A DNA stretch of 11,801 bases from Vulcanimicrobiota bacterium (GTDB lineage Bacteria; Vulcanimicrobiota; Vulcanimicrobiia; Vulcanimicrobiales; Vulcanimicrobiaceae). The notes beneath the pieces are model-generated. The model saw nothing but the letters and a program-made list of their open reading frames with translations, was not told where the DNA came from and ran no database searches. Every line of letters begins with the position of its first letter. The first letter of the stretch is position 1. Shown in pieces: positions 6,756-11,801 of the stretch. Position numbers and translations under genes: made by a program. The stretch lies in assembly GCA_019233415.1 (NCBI GenBank), contig JAFAMK010000032.1:1-11801 (forward strand), read 5' to 3'.

Positions 6756-7609
6756 CCGTCGACGGTATCGTCTCCGTGTCCGACCGCGCCGCCGAGCGTG
6801 CCGCTGCCGCCGGGCCGCGCCGGCGCCGGCGCATCGTCAACGCGCTGCGGATCGCGATCCTCGTCGTCTTCCTCGGCGGCTGGGAGCTGGCGGCGCGCAC
6901 GCACCTGATCGACCCGTTCTTCTTCGCGATGCCGTCGATGATCGCGGCGCAGCTGTGGACCTGGATCAACGAGGGCACCTCGCAGGGCCCGCTGTGGGGC
7001 GAAGTGCTCGTCACGCTCGAGGAGACGGTCATCGGCTTCGTGATCGGCGCGGTGCTCGGGATCGTGTGCGGGATCGTGCTCGGCCGCGACAAGCTGCTCG
7101 CCGACGTCTTCAGCATCTACATCAAGGTGGCGAACTCGATCCCGCGCATCGTGCTCGGTTCGATCTTCGTGATCGCGCTCGGTCTCGGAATGCAGTCGAA
7201 GGTCGCGCTGGCGGTCGTAATGGTCTTCTTCGTCGTCTTCGGCAACGCGTTCCAAGGCGTGCGCGAAGCCGACCGTTCGCTGATCGCGAACGCGCGCATC
7301 CTCGGCGCCTCGCCGTGGCAGGTGACGACGACGGTGATCGTCCCGGCCGCGATGAGCTGGATCCTCGCCAGCCTGCACGTCAGCTTCGGCTTCGCGCTGG
7401 TCGGCGCGGTCGTCGGTGAGTTCCTCGGCTCGCGCCACGGGCTCGGCCTGCTGATCTCGACCGAGCAGGGTCTGTTCAACCCGTCCGGCGTCTTCGCGGC
7501 GATGATCGTCCTCGCGGCCGTCGCACTGACCGCCGACTACCTGCTATCGTGGGCCGAGAACCGGCTCCTCACGTGGCGTCCGCCCAGCTTCAGCGACACC
7601 GGCGCCTAA
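6752..7609 (+). CDS. NitT/TauT-family ABC importer, permease
   Basis: The inner-membrane channel subunit, 285 residues, BPD_transp_1 fold (SsuC/TauC-like). The start ATG overlaps the ATPase stop and has GAGGA 4 nt upstream. After a basic cytoplasmic N-terminus (RRRRR, 23-27) come a first helix (about 30-47) and five further hydrophobic spans (about 92-110, 128-145, 150-166, 195-222, 246-266). The coupling (EAA-like) loop is ANARILGASPWQVTTTVIVP (179-198), with the conserved Gly-Ala-Ser that docks on the ATPase. GEFLGSRHGLG (222-232) is the usual post-loop motif of this group. The last 66 bp overlap, on the opposite strand, the 3' end of the sensor-kinase gene, so there is no spacer or terminator between the two convergent operons. 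The genes look intact and the transporter complete. Confidence 0.95.
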   Translation: MTVDGIVSVSDRAAERAAAAGPRRRRRIVNALRIAILVVFLGGWELAARTHLIDPFFFAMPSMIAAQLWTWINEGTSQGPLWGEVLVTLEETVIGFVIGAVLGIVCGIVLGRDKLLADVFSIYIKVANSIPRIVLGSIFVIALGLGMQSKVALAVVMVFFVVFGNAFQGVREADRSLIANARILGASPWQVTTTVIVPAAMSWILASLHVSFGFALVGAVVGEFLGSRHGLGLLISTEQGLFNPSGVFAAMIVLAAVALTADYLLSWAENRLLTWRPPSFSDTGA

Positions 7610-8998
7610 AAGAAGCTCTTCCGCAACCGGGAAGCGCACGGCGACGACGAGCCCGCCGCCTTCCCGCTCGCGCAGGTCGATCGCCGCGCCGTGCGCGTCG
7701 ACGATCTCCTTGACGATCGCAAGGCCCAGACCGCTGCCCTCGCTGTCGCCGCCCGGGACGCGGTAGAAGCGCTCGAAGACGAGCGCGCGTTGCGCCGCCG
7801 GAATCCCGGGGCCGGTGTCCTCGACGCGCAGGACGCACGCGTCCGGGTCGCGGTCGACCGTCACCGTGACCTGACCGCCGGCCGGCGTGTAGCGCACCGC
7901 GTTGTCGACCAAGTTGACGATCAGGTCGCGCAGCATCGTCGGGTCGGCGCGCACCGTTGCCGCCGGGGCCGGCGCTGCGACCTCGAACGCGAGGTCGACT
8001 TGGCGGTCGACGGCGAGCCGGCCGTGTTCGACGAGGATGTCGCGCGTCGTCGCGACGAGGTCGATCGCATCGCGGCGAGGCGGCTGGCCGTGCGGCTCGG
8101 CCTTCGCGAGGCTGAGCAGCTGGTTCGCGAGGCGCGTGATCTGCTGCGTCGTCGCGACGATCGCGCGCGTCGCCTCGGCGCGCTCGCGCTCGTCGGCGCC
8201 GCGCAGGGCGAACGACGCCTGCGTGCGCAGCAGCGTCAGCGGCGTGCGCAGCTGGTGCGCGGCGTTCTCGGTGAAGCGCCGCTGCGCGTCGAGCTGCGCG
8301 CGCAGGCGCCCCATGTACTCGTTGAGCGCGCGCACGAGCGGGTCCAGCTCGGCCTGCAGTGCGGCGACCGAGAACGGCCGGAAATCGTCGGGCGCGCGCG
8401 CCTCGACCTCACGGCTCAGCCGCAGCAGCGGCGCGAAGACGCGGCGCAGCGCGAGCCACGCCAGCACGCACGCGATCACGATCAGGAGCGACTGCTGCCA
8501 CGCGCTGCCGATCCACAGTTCACGCGACATCGCGTTGCGGCCGTAGAGCGTCTCGGAAACGACGACGGTCGCGTTCTCGACGCCGTTGGCGAGCGAAACC
8601 GGCTGCGTCACCGCGACCAGCCGAATCGACTCGTCGTGATAGCGCCCGTCGTAGTACTCGGGCTGCGAGGGCGGCGCGGGCACCGGCGGCGCAGGCAGGT
8701 CGAGATAACCCGCCAGCAGCCGCCCGTCGGCGCGCGTCACGCGGTAATAGACCGTATCGCCGTAGCCCAGGTCGAACATCCCGAGCGCGGCCGGCGGGAT
8801 CGTCGCGTCGAGGCCGGAGTCGCCGAAGCCGATGTGCTCGGCGATCGAGCGCGCCGAGGCGAGCAGAATGCGGTCGGTGACCGCGTGCGCGGTGACCTCG
8901 GCGTTGCGGTAGGCGACCGAGAACTGAATGCACGCGACGATCCCCAGCGGGATCAGCAGTCCCGCGAGAAGTTGGAAGCGCAGGCTCCTAGTCGCCAT
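7544..8998 (-). CDS. Sensor histidine kinase, TctE-like
   Basis: A 484-residue membrane kinase that would phosphorylate the upstream-encoded regulator. The start at 8998 has AGGAG 7 nt upstream. Order: TM1 (about 8-28), periplasmic sensor (about 29-163, with a Pro-rich LPAPPVPAPP at 101-110), TM2 (about 165-184), a HAMP-like linker, H-box FTENAAHQLRTPL with phospho-acceptor His 248, N-box NLVDNAVRYTP (362-372), G1 DTGPGIP (394-400), F-box FERFYR (408-413) and G2 GSGLGLAI (421-428). The sensor layout and the HQLRTPL H-box match the 2CSK_N/TctE group, whose best-known member senses tricarboxylates; the ligand here is unknown. The gene starts inside the regulator gene (11-nt overlap). The C-terminal tail of about 25 residues beyond the ATPase domain is encoded within the permease gene on the other strand. 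The GTG-type extension upstream to 9034 lies within the regulator gene and is unlikely. Confidence 0.95.
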   Translation of the reverse strand: MATRSLRFQLLAGLLIPLGIVACIQFSVAYRNAEVTAHAVTDRILLASARSIAEHIGFGDSGLDATIPPAALGMFDLGYGDTVYYRVTRADGRLLAGYLDLPAPPVPAPPSQPEYYDGRYHDESIRLVAVTQPVSLANGVENATVVVSETLYGRNAMSRELWIGSAWQQSLLIVIACVLAWLALRRVFAPLLRLSREVEARAPDDFRPFSVAALQAELDPLVRALNEYMGRLRAQLDAQRRFTENAAHQLRTPLTLLRTQASFALRGADERERAEATRAIVATTQQITRLANQLLSLAKAEPHGQPPRRDAIDLVATTRDILVEHGRLAVDRQVDLAFEVAAPAPAATVRADPTMLRDLIVNLVDNAVRYTPAGGQVTVTVDRDPDACVLRVEDTGPGIPAAQRALVFERFYRVPGGDSEGSGLGLAIVKEIVDAHGAAIDLREREGGGLVVAVRFPVAEELLLGAGVAEAGRTPREEPVLGPR

Positions 8999-9668
8999 TC
9001 GGGTGCTCCTCGCTGAGCACGTAGCCGAGGCCACGCAGCGTGACGATCGCGATGTCGCTCCCGGCGAGCTTCTTGCGCACGCGGTGCACGTAGATTTCGA
9101 TCGCGTTCGGGTTCGCCTCGTCGTCGAACCCGAAGACCGTCGTCGTCAGCGTCGCCTTGCTGACCGTCGAGCCGGCACGCAGGATCAGCGTCTCCAGCAC
9201 GGCGTGCTCGCGCGCGGTCAGCGCGAGCGGCTCGCCGGCGAGCGTGAACTGGCGGCTGTTGCTGTCGAACGCCAGCGCGCCGCACTGCACGACGACCTGC
9301 TGGTGCGTGTTCGCGCGGCGCAGGTGCGCGCGAATCCGCGCCTCCAGCTCCGTCATCTCGAACGGTTTGGCGAGATAGTCGTCGGCGCCGCTGTTGAGCC
9401 CGGCGACCCGCGCGTCGAGCGAGTCGTTCGCGGTCAGGATGATGACCGGGACCGCGCTGCGGCGTGCGCGCAGCTTGCGCAAGATCTCGAGCCCGCCGAG
9501 TTTCGGCAGCGCAAGGTCCAGGATGACGAGCGCATACTCTTCCGTGCGCAGCACGTGGTCCGCATCGTCGCCCGAGTAGACGCAGTCGACGGTGTACTTG
9601 TCGCTCCGCAGCGTCTTCGCGATCCAGTCCGAGAGCTGTCGGTTGTCCTCGACGAGCAGCAGCCGCAT
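8988..9668 (-). CDS. OmpR/PhoB-family response regulator, TctD-like
   Basis: A 226-residue DNA-binding regulator. The receiver (1-118) has the acidic pair Glu 7/Asp 8, phospho-acceptor Asp 51 in VILDLALPKLGG, switch Thr 79 and Lys 101 in LAKPF. The winged-helix domain (about 127-222) contains LTAREHAVLETLILRAG, the recognition-helix region NAIEIYVHRVRKKL (188-201) and the wing TLRGLGYVL. The start ATG follows GAGG with no gap, so there is no normally spaced Shine-Dalgarno; the message may be leaderless or weakly translated. It is the first gene of the two-component operon and overlaps the kinase gene by 11 nt. The divergent pirin gene starts 69 bp away. Because this class binds tandem repeats with an 11-nt period, it is the natural candidate for the repeats at 4783-4864 (inference). 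Confidence 0.95.
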   Translation of the reverse strand: MRLLLVEDNRQLSDWIAKTLRSDKYTVDCVYSGDDADHVLRTEEYALVILDLALPKLGGLEILRKLRARRSAVPVIILTANDSLDARVAGLNSGADDYLAKPFEMTELEARIRAHLRRANTHQQVVVQCGALAFDSNSRQFTLAGEPLALTAREHAVLETLILRAGSTVSKATLTTTVFGFDDEANPNAIEIYVHRVRKKLAGSDIAIVTLRGLGYVLSEEHPNGD

Positions 9669-9681
9669 CCTCGGTCCGAGG
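9669..9681. promoter_or_regulatory. Palindrome abutting the response-regulator start codon
   Basis: CCTCGG-T-CCGAGG forms a perfect 13-bp palindrome directly next to the regulator ATG (9668). The central single base is too short for an RNA hairpin loop, so a protein site is more likely than a stem-loop. It lies in the 69-bp gap shared with the divergent pirin gene. Function unproven; autoregulation is one possibility. Confidence 0.3.
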
Positions 9682-9737
9682 TTCGGCGGGCGGGATCGCG
9701 CACCCGTTCGGCACCCTCGGTGGTTGGTACGAACGTC

Positions 9738-10631
9738 ATGTCCGTTCAGACGAACGACGCGGAGCGCTCGCTCGACCGCGTCATCCCGGCCGCGGAAACG
9801 CTCGAAGGCGGCGGATTCCTCGTTCACCGCCCGCTCCCGGCGCGCGCGGTCGAGCAGATCGACCCGTTCCTGCTGCTCGACGAGATGGGTCCGATGGAGC
9901 ACGCGCCCGGCACCGCCGAAGGCGCGCCCGATCACCCGCACAAAGGCTTCGAGCTGATCACGTACCTGCTCGAAGGCGAGATGGAGCATCTCGACTCGCA
10001 CGGTAATCACGGCGTCCTGCGCCCCGGCGACGCGCAGTACATGCTCGGCGGCGCGGGGCTCGTGCACTCGGAGATGCCGACCGCGGCGTTCCAGCGCAGC
10101 GGCGGCCGCCGTCACGGCTTCCAGATCTGGGTCAACCTGGCGAAGTCCGACAAGCTGCTCGCGCCGCGCTACAAGGACGTCCCGTCCGCGACGATCCCGG
10201 TCGTCCATCCCGCCGAGGGCGTCATCGCGCGCGTCCTGGCCGGCGAAGCGTTCGGCGCAATCGGGCCGATCACGACGGTCACGCCGTGGAGCTACGTGCA
10301 CGTCACGCTCGCGCCCGGCGCGCGCGTCGCCGAACCGGTCGCGCGCGGCTGGACCGCGACCGCATACGTCTTCGGCGGCGTCGGCCACATCGGCGCACGC
10401 GAAGTCCGCCGCGGCGACTACGCCATCTTCGCCGACGACGGCGACGTGATCGCACTGCGCAACACCGGAAGCGAACCGCTCGACGCGCTGCTCCTGAGCG
10501 CGCGCCCGATCGGCGAACCGATGGTCCGCTACGGCCCGTTCGTGATGAACACCACGGACGAACTCCAAGCCGCCTTCGACGACTTCCGCGCCGGCCGCTT
10601 CGGCACGATCAAACCAACCGTCGCCGACTAG
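9738..10631 (+). CDS. Pirin-family protein (bicupin)
   Basis: A 297-residue two-domain cupin. The N-terminal cupin carries the complete pirin metal site: HPHKGFE (His 66, His 68) and GLVHSEMP (His 110, Glu 112), equivalent to His56, His58, His101 and Glu103 of human pirin. The segment FELITYLLEGEMEHLDSHGN is a family hallmark. The C-terminal cupin (about 195-285) ends with GRPIGEP-like ARPIGEPMVRYGPFVMNT, also typical. Bacterial pirins include quercetin 2,3-dioxygenases and redox-linked regulators, so activity cannot be fixed. The start ATG at 9738 has no clear Shine-Dalgarno. It is transcribed away from the regulator gene across 69 bp. The stop (10629-10631) overlaps a TAG on the opposite strand. 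Confidence 0.94.
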   Translation: MSVQTNDAERSLDRVIPAAETLEGGGFLVHRPLPARAVEQIDPFLLLDEMGPMEHAPGTAEGAPDHPHKGFELITYLLEGEMEHLDSHGNHGVLRPGDAQYMLGGAGLVHSEMPTAAFQRSGGRRHGFQIWVNLAKSDKLLAPRYKDVPSATIPVVHPAEGVIARVLAGEAFGAIGPITTVTPWSYVHVTLAPGARVAEPVARGWTATAYVFGGVGHIGAREVRRGDYAIFADDGDVIALRNTGSEPLDALLLSARPIGEPMVRYGPFVMNTTDELQAAFDDFRAGRFGTIKPTVAD

Positions 10632-10778
10632 TTGGTGCTGATCGCGACGAGCGCGCGTGCCGCGCGAACGGTGATCGGAATGCCGCCCTCGACCGAGGAC
10701 GGAACGGTTACGCCGGACTTCGCCGTTTCGACGCGATACGCGCCACGCCCAAAAAGCGCGTTTTCGTCTCGAAATCGA
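10632..10778. other. Gap between pirin and the nucleotidyltransferase remnant, possible coding relic
   Basis: This 147-bp stretch has no start-to-stop gene that I accept. A 6-bp stem (10652-10657 with 10661-10666, CGCGCG arms, TGC loop) may serve as a weak terminator for pirin. On the minus strand two short open stretches read like protein: ASFVIDFETKTRFLGVARI in one frame, ending at the stop 10708-10710, then ETAKSGVTVPSSVEGGIPIT in another, ending at the TAG overlapping the pirin stop (10628-10630). Neither has a credible start codon. They could be the broken 3' end of an old gene, or chance reading in G+C-rich DNA. Confidence 0.35.
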
Positions 10779-11358
10779 TTACAAACGACGCTCCGTAACG
10801 CGGCGCAGCTCCGTCAGGAAATGATCGCGCCGCCCGCGATCGTAAACCGGTGCCTCCGCCAGCTCACGACCGGTCCATGCGGCGATCGCTGCGACGTCGA
10901 CGTCCGCCGCCCGCACGGAGGCGACATCGAGCGCGACGCGCAGCGCCGCTTGATCACCCCACGCCCAATAGTGCATGAACCGGTCACGCACGACGTCGGT
11001 CGGCGTACACGTACAGGAGCTGGTCGTCGCGCCGTTCCGTCGCGTACGACGAGACCGTCTCCGAGCCGATCGCCAACGGACCGGCCGGGAACTCGACCGT
11101 GTACAGGATCGCAGGGTGGTGATAGAGCCCCTCTGGCGCCCGCTCGTAGCCGAGTGGCCGCAGCGCGGTGTCCACGACGCGGGCGCTCGCCGCGAAGCCG
11201 AGCACGAAGTCGAGGTCGCGCGATTGATACAGCTCCGGCGCATAGTAGGTCGCCGCGCTGCCGCCGCAGAGTACCGCGCGTTCGCCGGCGCGGTCGAGCG
11301 CCGTACACACGGCAAAGGCGACGTCCGTGAGCGTCGCGCTCGCGTCGAGCCGGTTCAT
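10779..11358 (-). pseudogene. AbiEii-like nucleotidyltransferase with an internal frameshift
   Basis: The ATG at 11358 has AAGGAG 2 nt upstream and overlaps the stop of the winged-helix gene as ATGA. The first frame gives LCGGSAATYYAPELYQSRDL and continues to LDFV, a nucleotidyltransferase signature (Gly-Ser at 33-34, Asp 48 and Asp 50), and runs to LLYVY before stopping at 10984. The family then normally continues with a Pro-Thr-Asp segment. Exactly that, TPTDVVRDRFMHYWAWGDQA, appears in a second frame, which runs on to VTERRL and a TAA at 10779. Joining them needs one base removed or two added near 11004-11015. The rejoined protein is about 190 residues, shorter than a full AbiEii toxin (about 300) but like small stand-alone relatives. 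Either the gene is inactive, or it uses frameshifting, or the base call is wrong. Confidence 0.75.
11004..11015. repeat. 6-bp tandem duplication at the frameshift
   Basis: CGTACA occurs twice in tandem on the plus strand (TGTACG twice on the minus strand), exactly where the two nucleotidyltransferase frames must be joined. Such a short repeat is a plausible place for polymerase slippage, although a whole 6-bp unit gain or loss would keep frame. The lesion must therefore be a 1- or 2-base change within it. Confidence 0.6.
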
Positions 11359-11696
11359 ATCTCCTTACGTGCCCGGCGTGGGCGCTGTCGAGTTCTTTGG
11401 GCGGCGGTGACAGTCTCGGGGTCGGTCTGTCCCATGTGAGCGAGCAGGTCGCGCACGCGCGCGTAGTGCTGATACGTTCGGTTCAACTCGAAGAGCCGCG
11501 TGCGGCCGAAGAGCCGAGAGGCGAGGATCCCATCGCGTTCGAGATCGTCGACGGTCCGCTGTACGACGCTGAGGTCCTCGTCGAGCAAAGCCGCCAGCTC
11601 GCGCGGATATGAGCGTTCGAGGATTCCGAGCAGCTTGAGAACGCGTTCGCGTGTCCGCGAGCCGAACAGTCCCTTTGACCGCGAAGTCACTATCAA
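11355..11696 (-). CDS. Small winged-helix DNA-binding protein
   Basis: A 113-residue ArsR/MarR-type winged-helix protein. The helical core is SRTRERVLKLLGILE, then YPRELAALLDEDLSVVQRTV (helices 2 and 3, recognition helix about SVVQRTVDDLERDG), then the wing ASRLFGRTRLFELN. A polar, Arg-rich tail (about 95-113) follows. The start is uncertain: TTG at 11696 or GTG at 11690, neither with a Shine-Dalgarno; both fall in or next to a palindrome, so the message may be leaderless. The stop overlaps the nucleotidyltransferase ATG, so the two were translationally coupled. A winged-helix protein followed by an AbiEii-like nucleotidyltransferase recalls type IV (AbiE) toxin-antitoxin pairs, where the first product represses the operon. 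This is inference, since the usual AbiEi protein is larger. Confidence 0.8.
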   Translation of the reverse strand: MIVTSRSKGLFGSRTRERVLKLLGILERSYPRELAALLDEDLSVVQRTVDDLERDGILASRLFGRTRLFELNRTYQHYARVRDLLAHMGQTDPETVTAAQRTRQRPRRARKEI

Positions 11697-11703
11697 ATGA
11701 TAG
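11690..11703. promoter_or_regulatory. Palindromic operator candidate over the winged-helix start
   Basis: CTATCA-AA-TGATAG is a perfect 14-bp palindrome in the one A/T-rich stretch of this end. It covers the TTG start at 11696 and the GTG at 11690 (minus strand). TATCAT on the minus strand resembles a -10 box (TATNAT). The pattern fits autorepression by the winged-helix product. Flanking GTCAC repeats (11686-11690 and 11714-11718) add further symmetry-independent repetition. Confidence 0.5.
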
Positions 11704-11801
11704 CAAATATGCTGTCACTTGACTACGGCCTTGTAGTCGTTCTACGAGACTGGCGGGGTTTTAAGCCGGGGAGCATGCTCCGTTGGTTTGCGCGGGGTCA
11801 T
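11704..11801. other. Palindrome-rich upstream region, no gene seen
   Basis: No complete gene is visible. Small perfect inverted repeats are present: GACTAC (11721-11726) with GTAGTC (11733-11738); TCGT (11737-11740) with ACGA (11744-11747); and the 12-bp palindrome GGAGCATGCTCC (11770-11781). The last includes an ATG at 11774 that could open a plus-strand gene running out of the window, but only nine codons are visible. It may be a divergent control region. Confidence 0.35.

Noticed and set aside
7691..9016. Plus-strand open frame opposite the kinase
   Set aside because: It is antisense to a kinase with all catalytic boxes intact, and has no domain of its own.
10632..11330. Plus-strand open frame after pirin
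   Set aside because: It has no good start or ribosome site, and most of it is antisense to the nucleotidyltransferase remnant.
11774..11801. Possible start of a plus-strand gene at the window edge
   Set aside because: Only nine codons are visible and the ATG sits inside a palindrome; too little to support a gene.

Overview
This is a G+C-rich bacterial window (roughly two-thirds G+C by eye) with tightly packed genes, short intergenic gaps and several overlapping start and stop codons. A TonB-dependent outer-membrane receptor shows a Gram-negative (diderm) cell. No rRNA or other marker allows a firm lineage call. Candidatus Eremiobacterota or another G+C-rich soil diderm would fit, but that is a guess. 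I see no tRNA, rRNA, CRISPR array, transposase or origin.

Layout: (1) 1-762 (+), the C-terminal part of a PhzF-family isomerase. (2) A strong hairpin at 779-818, a likely terminator between convergent genes. (3) 868-4738 (-), a three-gene unit read right to left: a PstS-like solute-binding protein, an unrecognised 173-residue secreted protein, and a TonB-dependent siderophore-type receptor. A large intercistronic hairpin lies before the receptor gene. (4) 4739-4864, a divergent control region with mirror-symmetric 11-nt-period repeats. (5) 4865-7609 (+), a complete NitT/TauT-type ABC importer (binding protein, ATPase, permease). (6) 7544-9668 (-), a TctD/TctE-like response regulator and sensor kinase; the kinase 3' end overlaps the permease 3' end by 66 bp. 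(7) 9738-10631 (+), a pirin-family cupin. (8) 10628-10778, a gap that may hold a degraded reading frame. (9) 10779-11696 (-), a small winged-helix protein followed by a frameshifted AbiEii-like nucleotidyltransferase. (10) 11697-11801, a palindrome-rich upstream region.

How the parts may work together (inference): sections 3-6 look like one transport module spanning the envelope. It has an outer-membrane receptor, periplasmic binding proteins, an inner-membrane ABC importer and a two-component system next to it. The shared promoter carries two tandem CTTTCAT-like repeats facing opposite ways, placed symmetrically around an A/T-rich core. This is the geometry expected for an OmpR/PhoB-type regulator controlling both transcription units. 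The transported compound cannot be read from the sequence. The PstS-like protein and the likeness of the repeat to the PhoB half-site (CTGTCAT) make a phosphorus-related ligand one candidate. The NitT/TauT importer equally allows a sulfonate, nitrate or small organic ligand.
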